DNA of 64,000 nucleotides from Verrucomicrobiota bacterium. Its GTDB lineage: Bacteria > Verrucomicrobiota > Verrucomicrobiia > Opitutales > Opitutaceae. The first letter of the stretch is position 1. Each line of letters opens with the position of its first letter. Of this stretch, positions 11,647 to 20,084 are shown one piece after another. The position numbers and the translations under genes were made by a program. Where the stretch lies: positions 17,752-81,751 of the forward strand of contig JACRKC010000104.1 of assembly GCA_016235555.1 (NCBI GenBank). The letters are read 5' to 3'. The notes below the pieces were generated by a model, which saw nothing but the letters and a program-made list of their open reading frames with translations, did no database searches and had not been told where the DNA came from.

Positions 11647-12524
11647 ATCCGCCCGACCCACTCCTCGCCGTCCGCGGCCTCAGCAAGCACTTTCCCGTCC
11701 GCGGCGGCGGCTTCCGGCGCCGTGCGATCGGCGTGACCAGGGCGGTGGACGACGTGAGTTTCGATCTGGCGCCCGGCGAGACGCTCGGGCTGGTCGGCGA
11801 GAGCGGCTGCGGCAAGACCACCGTCGCCCGCTGCCTCCTGCGCGCGCTGGCGCCCACGGCGGGCGCCGTGCAATTCCGCCTGCCCGACGGTCGCGTGGTC
11901 GATTGGGCGCGCTTGCCCGAGCGCGAACTGAAACCCTTGCGCCAGCATGCGCAGATGGTGTTTCAGGATCCCTATTCGTCGCTCAACCCGCGCATGACGG
12001 TGCGCGAGATCGTCGGCGAGCCGCTCGTGATCCACGGGCTCGCGCGCGGACCGGCGCTCGACGAGCGCGTGGCCGACATGCTGCGGCGCGTCGGGCTGGA
12101 ACCGGCCCAGGCGTCGCGCTATCCGCCGGCGTTCAGCGGCGGACAACGGCAGCGTATCGCGATCGCGCGGGCGCTGATCATGCGCCCGTCGCTGCTCGTG
12201 TGCGATGAGGCGACGAGTGCGCTCGATGTGTCGGTGCAGGCGCAGGTGCTCGACTTGTTGAAGGAGTTGCAGCGCGAGTTCCGCCTCACGTTTCTCTTCG
12301 TCACGCACAACCTGGATGTCGTGCGCAATTTCTGCGACCGCGTGGCGGTGATGCGCCAGGGGCGGATCGTCGAACTCGCGCCCGCTGCGCAATTGTTCGC
12401 CGCCCCGGCGCATCCCTACACGCGGCTGCTGTTGTCGGCGGTGCCGTCGCCCGACCCGGACGTGCGGATGAACTTCGACGTGGGCGATGAACTCGCGAGA
12501 CTCGACGCCGCGATTCCGGGGTAG
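11643..12524 (+). CDS. OppF-type ABC transporter ATP-binding protein
   Basis: A 293-residue ATPase, second of the pair. Walker A is [10 protein letters not shown]-loop [15 protein letters not shown] (diagnostic OppF), signature [15 protein letters not shown], Walker [22 protein letters not shown]-loop FVTHNLDVV, and the tail [16 protein letters not shown]. It overlaps OppD by 4 bp. Its TAG stop codon is formed by the GTAG head of the palindromic repeat at 12521, so the repeat defines the C-terminus. Confidence 0.9.
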
Positions 12525-12588
12525 GAGCCTGCTTGCAGGCGATTATTTGCTGGTGCGCTTTTCGAATCGCCTGCAAGCAGGCTCCTAC
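12521..12588. repeat. GTAGGAGCCTGC palindromic element, copy 1
   Basis: Arms gtaggagcctgcttgcaggc and gcctgcaagcaggctcctac. It lies between the ABC ATPase and the alcohol dehydrogenase, and its first bases supply the ATPase stop codon. A shorter relative is at 37580. Confidence 0.9.
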
Positions 12589-12603
12589 AATTTCCGATTC
12601 CCG

Positions 12604-13638
12604 ATGAAAGCCCTCGTCCTCAACCGCTACTCGCAGCTCGACTACCAGGAGTTTCCCGCGCCCGAACCGGCGGCCGGCGAAGTGGTGGTGCGCGTGCGGG
12701 CCTGCGGCGTGTGCGGGAGCGACATCCACGGTTGGGATGGCTCCACGGGCCGCCGCCAGCCGCCGCTCATCATGGGCCACGAGGCCTCCGGCGTGATCGC
12801 CGCGGTCGGGCCGCGCGTCGAGCGCTGGCGCCCGGGTGATCGCGTGACGTTCGATTCGATGATCTACTGCGGCGAGTGCGCGTGGTGTCGCTCGGGGCAG
12901 AGCAATCTCTGCGACAACCGTCGCGTGATCGGCGTCTCGCCGGGCGACTACCGCCAGCACGGTGCGTTTGCCGAGTTTGTGGCGCTGCCGGCGCGCCTGC
13001 TGTTTCCGCTGCCGGAGGCGCTCACCTACGAACGTGCCGCGATGGCCGAGCCCGTCTCGATCGCGGTCCACGCGGTGCAGCGGGGCCGGGTGGCGGCCAC
13101 CGACACCGCGGTCGTCGTCGGCACAGGCATGATCGGGCTGCTCGTTGTGCAGGCCCTGCGCCACGCCGGTTGCGCCACCATCATCGCGGTCGACATCGAC
13201 GACAAGAAACTCGCGCTCGCGGCCGAGTTCGGCGCCCATCATGCGCTGCGCTCCGATGCGGGCGATCCCGCCGCGGCGATCCAGCAACTCACGGGCGGGC
13301 GCGGCGCGGATGTGTCGTTCGAAGTCGTGGGCGTCACGCCTACGCTCGATCTCGCGCTGCGGGCGTTGAAGAAGGGCGGCACCGCGGTGCTCGTCGGCAA
13401 CGTCGCGCCGAAAACTGATTTTCCCCTGCAACTCGTCGTCACGCGCGAGCTCAACGTCGTCGGCAGCTGCGCGCAGTCGGGCGAATATCCGCTCTGCCTC
13501 GATCTGATCGCGCGCGGCGTGATCCGCGTCGATCCCCTCATCAGCGCCGTGGCGCCGCTCGCGGAGGGCGACGCGTGGTTCCGCCGGTTGAGCGCGAAGG
13601 GCGGGGGCGGTTTGATGAAAGTGATTTTGCAACCATGA
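12604..13638 (+). CDS. Zinc-dependent medium-chain alcohol/polyol dehydrogenase
   Basis: A 344-residue NAD(P)-dependent dehydrogenase of the sorbitol/threonine dehydrogenase group. The catalytic zinc site is visible in CGVCGSDIHGWDG and GHEASGVI. The structural zinc lobe is CGECAWCRSGQSNLC. The Rossmann fold is VVVGTGMIGLLVVQALR with an acidic VDIDDKK that favours NAD. I chose ATG 12604, just after the repeat; the longer frame reads through that repeat. It overlaps the following SDR by 4 bp, suggesting successive oxidation of a polyol or sugar acid. Confidence 0.88.
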   Translation: MKALVLNRYSQLDYQEFPAPEPAAGEVVVRVRACGVCGSDIHGWDGSTGRRQPPLIMGHEASGVIAAVGPRVERWRPGDRVTFDSMIYCGECAWCRSGQSNLCDNRRVIGVSPGDYRQHGAFAEFVALPARLLFPLPEALTYERAAMAEPVSIAVHAVQRGRVAATDTAVVVGTGMIGLLVVQALRHAGCATIIAVDIDDKKLALAAEFGAHHALRSDAGDPAAAIQQLTGGRGADVSFEVVGVTPTLDLALRALKKGGTAVLVGNVAPKTDFPLQLVVTRELNVVGSCAQSGEYPLCLDLIARGVIRVDPLISAVAPLAEGDAWFRRLSAKGGGGLMKVILQP

Positions 13639-14426
13639 GTGCCGCCCTCTTCGACCTCACCGGCCGCATCGCCCTTGTCACCGGGGCGAGCCGCGGGCTC
13701 GGCAAGACCTTCGCCCTCGCGCTCGCCCGGGCCGGCGCCGATGTCGCGATCACGAGCCGCACGCTCGCCTCGCTCGACGACACGAAGCAACAGATCGAGG
13801 CGCTCGGCCGGCGCTGCTTTCCCGTCGCGCTCGATGTGCGCGCCCACGAGAGCATCGCCGCGGCCGTCGCGGCGGCGCACGCGCACTTCGGCCGGATCGA
13901 CATCCTGATCAACAACGCCGGCTGCAACATCCGCAAACCCGCGCTCGACGTCACGTGGGACGACTGGAACACCATTCTCGACACGAATCTCCGCGGGCCG
14001 TTCTTCGTTGCGCAGGCGGTGGCCCGCCACATGGTCGCCGCGCGTTACGGGCGCATCGTCAACATCGGCTCGGTCACCAGCGTGGCCGGTTACGCGGGGC
14101 TCGGCCCGTATGGCGCGAGCCGCGGCGGCATCCGCCAGCTCACGATGAGCCTCGCCGACGACTGGGGACCGCACGGCGTCACGGTGAACTGCCTCGCGCC
14201 CGGCTGGTTCAAGACCGCGCAGAACGCCGTCATGTATGAAAACGCCGAGTGGGTCGCCTACCTCACCGACAAGATCCCGCTCCGCCGCCCCGGCCGCGCC
14301 GACGATCTCGAGGGCACCGTGATTTTTCTCTCGAGCGAGGCCAGCGCCTACATCACGGGCCAGACGCTGCTCGTCGACGGCGGCATCTCGATCAACTCCA
14401 CGCGCGCCTTGCCGGCGAAAAAATAA
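13635..14426 (+). CDS. Short-chain dehydrogenase/reductase (gluconate 5-dehydrogenase-like)
   Basis: A 263-residue SDR. Cofactor motif TGASRGLGKTFA near residue 17, NNAG near 93, Ser146 in NIGSVTS, Tyr159. The catalytic YxxxK reads YGASR, so the usual Lys is Arg163. The C-terminal GQTLLVDGG is normal. Similarity in pattern is to the gluconate 5-dehydrogenase/3-ketoacyl reductase group. Coupled to the alcohol dehydrogenase (ATGA) and followed by a Dabb protein, it probably acts in sugar-acid catabolism. Activity is uncertain given the Lys to Arg change. Confidence 0.85.
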   Translation: MSAALFDLTGRIALVTGASRGLGKTFALALARAGADVAITSRTLASLDDTKQQIEALGRRCFPVALDVRAHESIAAAVAAAHAHFGRIDILINNAGCNIRKPALDVTWDDWNTILDTNLRGPFFVAQAVARHMVAARYGRIVNIGSVTSVAGYAGLGPYGASRGGIRQLTMSLADDWGPHGVTVNCLAPGWFKTAQNAVMYENAEWVAYLTDKIPLRRPGRADDLEGTVIFLSSEASAYITGQTLLVDGGISINSTRALPAKK

Positions 14427-14456
14427 TCCGCTCCGCTCCCCGCCTTTCCTTCCATC

Positions 14457-14756
14457 ATGCTCGTCCACACCGTCTACTTCTGGTTGAAACCCGAACTCAC
14501 CGCCGCGCAGCGCGCGGATTTTCGCTGCGGCGTCGAATCGCTCGCGACGATCAAGGCTGTCTCGCAGTGCTTCGTCGGCACGCCGGCCCGGACCGAGAAG
14601 CGCCCGATCATCGACGACTCTTATTCCGTCGCGCTGACCGTGATCTGCCGGGACGTCGCGGCCCACGACGCCTACCAGGTGGATCCGATCCACCTGGCGT
14701 TCGTGAACTCGTTCAAGACGTTCTGGACGCGCGTCCAGATCTACGACGCGGAGTAA
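14457..14756 (+). CDS. Dabb-domain (stress-responsive A/B barrel) protein
   Basis: A 99-residue dimeric alpha-beta barrel protein. It opens MLVHTVYFWLKPELTAAQR, the typical HxVxFxxKP of the Dabb family, and continues AHDAYQVDPIHLAFV and FKTFWTRVQIYDAE. Members act as small enzymes or accessory proteins in sugar and aromatic catabolism, and their precise role is often unknown. Its place 30 bp after the SDR suggests it belongs to that operon. It converges on the DUF1080 gene with only 9 bp between them. Confidence 0.85.
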   Translation: MLVHTVYFWLKPELTAAQRADFRCGVESLATIKAVSQCFVGTPARTEKRPIIDDSYSVALTVICRDVAAHDAYQVDPIHLAFVNSFKTFWTRVQIYDAE

Positions 14757-14765
14757 GCGGCGGAC

Positions 14766-15470
14766 TCAGTCGAGCTTCTGCACCCGGAGGTTGCGGAAGG
14801 CGACCTCCCGGTTGAACAGCTCGCTCTTGGTCGTCGCGTGCACCTGCAGGCCGAAGAAGCCACGCGGGATGCGCACCGCGTCGGTGTCCTCGAACTCGAC
14901 CATGAGCCGGCCGTTCAGCCAGTGGCGGAGTTTGTGGCCGCGCGCCTCGATGCGGAGTTTGTTCCACTCACCGGATCGGTAGATGCCGGCGTGGGCGGTG
15001 GCCCAGGTTTTCTGCGGCTCGCCGTTGTTCGCTTTCGGCGAGAACCAGCCGCGGCGGCCCTCCTCGTAGAGCCCGCCGGTGAGCCCGCGGGGCGTGGGAT
15101 CGATTTCGCACTGGTAGCCGTGCACGCGCTTCACGGTGTCGCTGGGCGGCGCGCTGCGGTATTGCACGCCGGAGTTGATGCCGTCGGCGGCCTTGAACTC
15201 GCACTCGAAAACAAAATCGCCGAACAGCGCCTCGGTCGTGAGAAACGAGTTCTGCTTCACGCCCTCGGTGACGAGCCCGACGATGGCGCCGTCGCGGACC
15301 ACGAAGCGGGCCTCGCCCCCGAGTTGCTTCCAACCGGCGAGCGATTTGCCGTCGAAGAGCGGGGTCCATTTCGGCTCGGCGGCGGCGAGCGGGCGGGCGG
15401 GGCCGGACGCGACTACGAGAGCGGCGATCGCGGCGAGACGGAGGAGGGGGGAAATGCGGGTGAAACTCAT
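14766..15470 (-). CDS. DUF1080 secreted protein (3-keto-disaccharide hydrolase-like)
   Basis: A 234-residue exported protein. The signal peptide MSFTRISPLLRLAAIAALVV ends near LAAAE. The mature domain starts WTPLFDGKSLAGWKQLGG, the hallmark of the DUF1080/3-keto-disaccharide hydrolase fold, with FECEFKAADGINSGVQYRS, HGYQCEIDP, WNKLRIEARGHKLRHWLNG and IPRGFFGLQVH. The family is a concanavalin-like jelly roll abundant in Verrucomicrobiota and Planctomycetota and acts on sugars outside the cytoplasm. I start at 15470, where the signal peptide begins; the upstream extension is not export-like. Confidence 0.9.
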   Translation of the reverse strand: MSFTRISPLLRLAAIAALVVASGPARPLAAAEPKWTPLFDGKSLAGWKQLGGEARFVVRDGAIVGLVTEGVKQNSFLTTEALFGDFVFECEFKAADGINSGVQYRSAPPSDTVKRVHGYQCEIDPTPRGLTGGLYEEGRRGWFSPKANNGEPQKTWATAHAGIYRSGEWNKLRIEARGHKLRHWLNGRLMVEFEDTDAVRIPRGFFGLQVHATTKSELFNREVAFRNLRVQKLD

Positions 15471-15574
15471 GGCGTGAAGCTGGGGCCGCCGCCCGGTTGC
15501 GGCAACATTACTTAGCGGGGCCGGCCCTCCGTGGCCGGAATTACCCATTAACTTTCGCCCGGAAGTTTCGTATA

Positions 15575-16165
15575 ATGGTGGATATGCAGGAGAACATCGC
15601 CAATCCCGCCGGGTCGCGCCGGCATCGAGTGCTGCTGGTGGAGGACCAGACCGCAATCCGCCAGATGCTGGCGGCCGCGCTGGAGTGCACGGAAGACTTT
15701 GAGGTCATCGGCGAAGCGGAGGATGTCGAGCAGGCATTGAAACTTGCCCGCCAGCTTGAGCCGAACGTCGTCGTGCTCGACTGGCTCTTTCCGGGCGGTG
15801 GCGGCGCCACGTTCCTGCGGGCCATCCAGGCGGAACGGCTCCACTGCAACGTGCTGGTGATGTCGGCCAGCACGGAGGAGGAAGCGGTGCGGGAAGCGCT
15901 CATGAGCGGTGCCAAGGGCTACGTCGAGAAAACCGCAAATTTGGAGGAACTGATGGCGGCGCTCCGGGCCGTCGCCGTGGGCGGCGCTTTCTTCGGCCCG
16001 CTGGTGGCTGGCGTGGTCGAAAATCTGGTCAAGAAGGCGGCACGCCCGCGCACCCGGTCGGCGCCGGCGCGCGTCGCGGCCGAGACTCCGGGCTCGCCGG
16101 CTGAAGTCGATCCAGCCGCCGCCACGCTGGCGGCTCCGCCGGTGGTTCCAGCGACCGTGAATTGA
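15575..16165 (+). CDS. REC-domain response regulator without output domain
   Basis: A 196-residue protein. The receiver domain covers about 17-140: acidic pocket VEDQ, phospho-acceptor Asp69 in VVLDWLFP, MSAS, and Lys in GYVEKTANLEEL. After it comes LRAVAVGGAFFGPLVAGVV, which matches the linker of NarL-type regulators, but the expected LuxR helix-turn-helix is missing. A Pro/Ala/Val tail rich in TPGSPAEVDPAAATLAAPP follows. I chose ATG 15575; ATG 15584 is also possible. It probably signals by protein contact or is a truncated NarL-type regulator. No kinase is adjacent. Confidence 0.82.
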   Translation: MVDMQENIANPAGSRRHRVLLVEDQTAIRQMLAAALECTEDFEVIGEAEDVEQALKLARQLEPNVVVLDWLFPGGGGATFLRAIQAERLHCNVLVMSASTEEEAVREALMSGAKGYVEKTANLEELMAALRAVAVGGAFFGPLVAGVVENLVKKAARPRTRSAPARVAAETPGSPAEVDPAAATLAAPPVVPATVN

Positions 16166-16183
16166 ATCTGTGCCGGGCGGAAG

Positions 16184-16387
16184 TCAGCGGCGAGCCGCGT
16201 CGGCGCTTGGTCCGCGGAGGGTGCGCAGGCGGCGCTCGAGTTCCTTGGCGCGGATGCGTTCCTCGACGGGCACGGCGAAGACCGCCTCCCGCCCGATCAC
16301 ACAGCCGGGCCGACCGGGCACGCAATCGATCTTCAGCCGCAGGCACCAGTCCTCGCGGGGCTCGAAATGCGGGCACGAAAAGCTCAT
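16184..16387 (-). CDS. Small cysteine-rich protein
   Basis: A 67-residue protein: MSFSCPHFEPREDWCLRLK, then IDCVPGRPGCVIG, then a basic helix (RIRAKELERRLRTLRGP). Four cysteines spaced C-x10-C-x6-C-x6-C could bind a metal such as zinc. The compact Cys core with a charged helix looks like a genuine small protein rather than a shadow, but no family is recognised. It converges on the response regulator (18-bp gap). Confidence 0.6.
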   Translation of the reverse strand: MSFSCPHFEPREDWCLRLKIDCVPGRPGCVIGREAVFAVPVEERIRAKELERRLRTLRGPSADAARR

Positions 16388-16750
16388 CTTTCGGTTTGAG
16401 ACGATGGCATGGCCGCGCGGTTTCGGAAGTCCAGCGGACGTGCGGGGCGCATCTCACTTTCGTGGATGACGGCGAACGGAGCGGCGCCTGGTAATACCAA
16501 CGTCACCTTGCTTTTGGACTGTAGGCCAGGCCGGTGGCGGCCCGGCCGGTGGCCGGGCTGCCCGCCCAGCGGTCGGGCCCTGCCTTTTTTCGACGCCCTC
16601 TGATCGCCGAGGTTGCGGGTTCGGCGGTTGGAATCTGCCGCTCCGTTCGCTGCGGACCAGCTGTGCGAAAGTGAGATTCACCCGGGCGGGCCGGCGTGGC
16701 GGCATTTGACTTGAGCGATGCGGCCGACCCTGCCGCACTGGCGCGCCCCC
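16388..16750. other. Non-coding gap of 363 bp
   Basis: No convincing gene on either strand. It contains a degenerate GC palindrome beginning gtaggccaggccggtggc at 16521 (compare 23239) and a sequence cggggcgcatctcact near 16445 that resembles 9408-9423. The promoter for the MFS gene must lie here, but no clear -35/-10 pair is seen. Confidence 0.5.
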
Positions 16751-18040
16751 ATGACCTCCCCCGCTCCGCGCGAGGCCACGAGCCTGCGAGAAATCTCCAC
16801 CCAGCAATGGAAGTCCGGCATCGCTGCGTGGCTCGGCTGGCTGTTCGACGGTCTCGAACTGCATCTCTACACGCTCGTCGCGACGCCGTTTGTGATGCAG
16901 TTGCTGCACACGACCGACGTCGCCAATCCGGCCATCAAGGAGAAGAGCGCCTATATTCAGGCCGCGTTTTTGATCGGGTGGGCGCTGGGCGGCGCGTTCT
17001 TCGGCCGGCTGGGCGATTTGCTCGGACGCAGCCGCGCACTCGCGCTCACGGTGTTGACGTATGCGCTGTGCACGGGCCTGTGCGCATTGTCGCAGACCTG
17101 GTGGCAATTGATGCTCTTCCGCTTCGTCGCCGCGCTTGGCATCGGCGGCGAGTGGGCCGTGGGCGCCTCGTTGCTGTCGGAGACCTGGCCGCGGGCGTGG
17201 CGCCCGTGGCTGGCGGCGATTCTCCAGACCGGGGTGAACATCGGCGTGCTGAGCGGCGCGGTGTTCGTGGGGCTGCTCGTGACCTATATGCCGGCGGGCT
17301 CGGAGCGGTGGGTGTTTCTGGTCGGCGTGCTGCCGGCGCTGCTGGTGTTCTGGATCCGCCGGCATGTGCCGGAACCCGACACGTGGCGGCAGGCCGAGGA
17401 ATCCGTCGGCCACAAGAATCCTGGCGCGCGCGAACTGTTCCGCGGTCACGTGCGATCGACGACGCTGCGGACGACGCTGGTGTGCGCTCTCGGGCTGTCC
17501 GCGTGGTGGCTCTTTCTGTTCTGGCAGACGCAGCACCTGCGCAAGGTGCTGGCCGATGCGCATACGCCGGCGGCCGAGGTCACGGGGCTGGTTTCGGCGG
17601 CGTTCTTCGCGTTCAACTTCGCCTCGGTGATCGGCAATTTCGGCGCCGGCTGGCTCGCGCAGCGCCTCGGCAACCGCCGCGCGATCGTGCTCATGTTCGT
17701 CGGGCTCGGCGCGAGCATCTTCGGGGCGTTCGTGGTGCCGCGAAGTTTCGGGGCGCTGGCCTGGGCCTGGCTCCCGGTCGGCGGATTTTTCGGCGGGGTG
17801 TTCGGGCTGTTCACGATGTATCTGCCGCCGCTGTTCCCCACGTTGCTGCGCACGACGGGCGCCGGGTTTTGCTACAACATCGGGCGCATCGCCGCGGCCA
17901 TCGCTTCGATCGTGTTCGGGCTTTACGCGCCGGTGGGCGACTTCCGCGGCGCGCTGGTGTGGGTGAGCGCGATCGCGGGCGCCGCGGCGTTGTGCTCGTG
18001 GTGGCTGCCCGAGCGCACGCACGAAAACGAGGCGACGTGA
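16751..18040 (+). CDS. Major facilitator superfamily transporter (sialic-acid/carboxylate type)
   Basis: A 429-residue inner-membrane carrier with about 12 hydrophobic helices. The family signature is seen at GRLGDLLGRSRAL between helices 2 and 3, GIGGEWAVGASLLSETWP (helix 5 region, metabolite:H+ symporter type), and AQRLGNRRAIVL as the second-half repeat. FDGLELHLYTLV in helix 1 recalls the FDGxD of sialic-acid and lactate carriers (NanT, JEN1). I start at MTSPAPRE. It ends 42 bp before thymidine kinase. The substrate cannot be read from sequence. Confidence 0.87.
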   Translation: MTSPAPREATSLREISTQQWKSGIAAWLGWLFDGLELHLYTLVATPFVMQLLHTTDVANPAIKEKSAYIQAAFLIGWALGGAFFGRLGDLLGRSRALALTVLTYALCTGLCALSQTWWQLMLFRFVAALGIGGEWAVGASLLSETWPRAWRPWLAAILQTGVNIGVLSGAVFVGLLVTYMPAGSERWVFLVGVLPALLVFWIRRHVPEPDTWRQAEESVGHKNPGARELFRGHVRSTTLRTTLVCALGLSAWWLFLFWQTQHLRKVLADAHTPAAEVTGLVSAAFFAFNFASVIGNFGAGWLAQRLGNRRAIVLMFVGLGASIFGAFVVPRSFGALAWAWLPVGGFFGGVFGLFTMYLPPLFPTLLRTTGAGFCYNIGRIAAAIASIVFGLYAPVGDFRGALVWVSAIAGAAALCSWWLPERTHENEAT

Positions 18041-18082
18041 GCGCTGGATTTTTCGCGGGCGCCTCGTAAACCAGAGAGGCGC

Positions 18083-18691
18083 ATGGCCAAGCTCTACTTC
18101 TACTATTCGGCGATGAACGCCGGCAAAAGCACGGTGTTGCTCCAGTCGAGCTACAACTACCGCGAGCGCGGCATGCGCACGCTGCTGTTCACACCGGCGA
18201 TCGACACGCGCTACGGCGGCGCACGCATCGAGTCGCGCATCGGTCTGCGCTCCGGTGCGACTTCGCTCAGCGCCGGCGACAACCTCCTCGCCCGCGTCCG
18301 CACCGAGCACGCCGCCGACCCGGTCGCGTGCGTGCTGATCGACGAGGCGCAGTTTCTCACGCCGGAGCAGGTCTGGCAGGCCAGCGAGATCACCGACGCG
18401 CTCGACATCCCGGTGTTGTGCTACGGCCTGCGGACGGATTTTCAGGCGAAACTGTTCCCCGGCAGCGGCGCGCTGCTCGGGCTCGCCGACACCCTGGTCG
18501 AACTCAAAACCATCTGCCACTGCGGCCGCAAAGCCACGATGAACCTCCGCGTCGACGCCGCGGGTCACGCCGTGCGCGAGGGCGCCCAGGTCGAGATCGG
18601 CGGCAACGACCGCTACGTCGCGATGTGCCGCAAGCACTTCAAGGAGGCGCATCACCTCTCGATCCAATCGCGCGCGCCGTTTTCACCATGA
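18083..18691 (+). CDS. tdk: Thymidine kinase
   Basis: A 202-residue type II (E. coli-like) thymidine kinase, phosphorylating thymidine in the salvage pathway. P-loop MNAGKST at residues 11-17, Walker B DEAQFL, the lasso-type [15 protein letters not shown], and zinc ligands CHCG and CRKH. Length and motif order are normal. Its TGA overlaps the ATG of the lactonase-type gene that follows, which is unusual company for tdk and probably reflects genome compaction. Confidence 0.93.
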   Translation: MAKLYFYYSAMNAGKSTVLLQSSYNYRERGMRTLLFTPAIDTRYGGARIESRIGLRSGATSLSAGDNLLARVRTEHAADPVACVLIDEAQFLTPEQVWQASEITDALDIPVLCYGLRTDFQAKLFPGSGALLGLADTLVELKTICHCGRKATMNLRVDAAGHAVREGAQVEIGGNDRYVAMCRKHFKEAHHLSIQSRAPFSP

Positions 18692-19830
18692 ACACCGTGC
18701 CTGATCTGGTCCGCCGCCGTCGCGGCCTCGCGGCGATAGTCGCGTTCGGTTTCCTCCTCGTCCCCCTCTCTCTCATGGCCAAGTCCCACCTCATTTTCCT
18801 CGGCACCTACACGCGCACCACGAGCCGCGGTATTTACGCGGTTCGCTTCGACAGCGACACGGGCAAGCTCGGCGAGCCCTTCCTCGTGGCCGAGTCGCCC
18901 AACCCCGGCTGGCTCGCGCTCTCGCCCGACAAGAAATTTCTCTACGCGATCCACGAGTCGCCGGCGCAAGCCGTCGGTTTTGCCGTCGACGCCGCCAGCG
19001 GCAAGCTCACGCCGCTGCCCGCGGAAAAATCTCCGACCGCCAACGCCCCGAGCCACCTCGCCGTCGACGCCACGGGCCGCGTGTTGCTGGCGGCAAACTA
19101 TCGCGAGGGCCGCGCCGAGGCGGTCCCGCTCCGCGCCGACGGCACGCTGGGCCAGCCGGTCCTCGTCCAGCACTCCGGCACCGGTCCGAACAAAGCCCGG
19201 CAGGAAAAGTCCCACGTGCACTCGGCCACGCCTTCGCCGGACAACCGCTTCGTCATCTTCTGCGATCTCGGCGTCGACAAGATCTTCACCTACGCGCTCG
19301 ACTCCGGCGCCGGCCGCCTCGCACCGGCCACCCCGCCGTTTGTCGCGACGGCGCCCGGGGCCGGCCCGCGCCATTTCAAGTTCAGCCTCGACGGCCGCCA
19401 CGCCTACGCGATCAACGAACTCGACAACACCATCGCCCTCTACGACTACGCCGCCGCGACCGGCTCGCTGACGCCGCGGCAGGTCGTGCCCACGCTCCCT
19501 GCCGACTTCAAAGGCGAAAACACCACCGCCGAGGTCCGCGTGCACCCCAACGGTCGCTTCGTCTACGGCTCCAACCGTGGCCACGACAGCCTGGCCGTTT
19601 TCTCCGTGGCGCCCGACTCCGGCCAGCTCACTCGCGTCGAGATCGTCCCCAGCGGCGGCAAGATTCCGCGCAACTTCGCCCTCTCGCCCGACGGCCGGTG
19701 GCTGATCTGCGCCCACCAGGATTCCAACAACCTCACCGTCTTCCGGGTCGATACCTCCACCGGCCGGCTCACGCGCCAGCCGGGTGAAGCCGCCGTGCCG
19801 ATGTGCGTTTGCGTGCTGTTTTACGACTGA
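18688..19830 (+). CDS. Exported lactonase-family beta-propeller protein (6-phosphogluconolactonase-like)
   Basis: A 380-residue seven-bladed propeller of the YbhE/Pgl lactonase family: [124 protein letters not shown]. An N-terminal hydrophobic stretch ([17 protein letters not shown]) suggests export, so it is less likely to be the cytosolic pentose-phosphate enzyme and may open sugar lactones in the periplasm. Start ATG overlaps the tdk stop. Confidence 0.87.
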   Translation: MNTVPDLVRRRRGLAAIVAFGFLLVPLSLMAKSHLIFLGTYTRTTSRGIYAVRFDSDTGKLGEPFLVAESPNPGWLALSPDKKFLYAIHESPAQAVGFAVDAASGKLTPLPAEKSPTANAPSHLAVDATGRVLLAANYREGRAEAVPLRADGTLGQPVLVQHSGTGPNKARQEKSHVHSATPSPDNRFVIFCDLGVDKIFTYALDSGAGRLAPATPPFVATAPGAGPRHFKFSLDGRHAYAINELDNTIALYDYAAATGSLTPRQVVPTLPADFKGENTTAEVRVHPNGRFVYGSNRGHDSLAVFSVAPDSGQLTRVEIVPSGGKIPRNFALSPDGRWLICAHQDSNNLTVFRVDTSTGRLTRQPGEAAVPMCVCVLFYD

Positions 19831-19850
19831 GCGGAACGATGCCGGCCGTC

Positions 19851-19920
19851 GTAGCAGCCGACGTAAGGAGGCTGGAGCAAGGCGAATCACGTCCGCCAGC
19901 CTCGTTACCTCGGCTGCTAC
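19851..19920. repeat. GTAGCAGCCGA palindromic element, copy 1
   Basis: Arms gtagcagccgacgtaaggag and cgttacctcggctgctac. Relatives are at 25634 and 26718, and a degenerate one lies within the CDS at 43308. It sits in the gap after the lactonase gene. Confidence 0.88.
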
Positions 19921-20084
19921 TTTGTTTCGCGGATTCCGAGTGTGTCGGGTGATGCCGGGCATAAAGGCCGCTTCTGCGGTGCTGCCCGGGCGCGCAATGC
20001 TCCTTATCACGCGTCGGGCAGGGGAGCGCGCCCGTTGACTCGCCCCGGTCCGTGACGCACCTTGTCCGACTCACACCCTCTCTC

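Noticed and set aside
16454..18667. A 737-codon open frame on the minus strand
   Set aside because: It covers the MFS and thymidine kinase genes in antisense and is rich in Arg, Gln and His with no recognisable domain.
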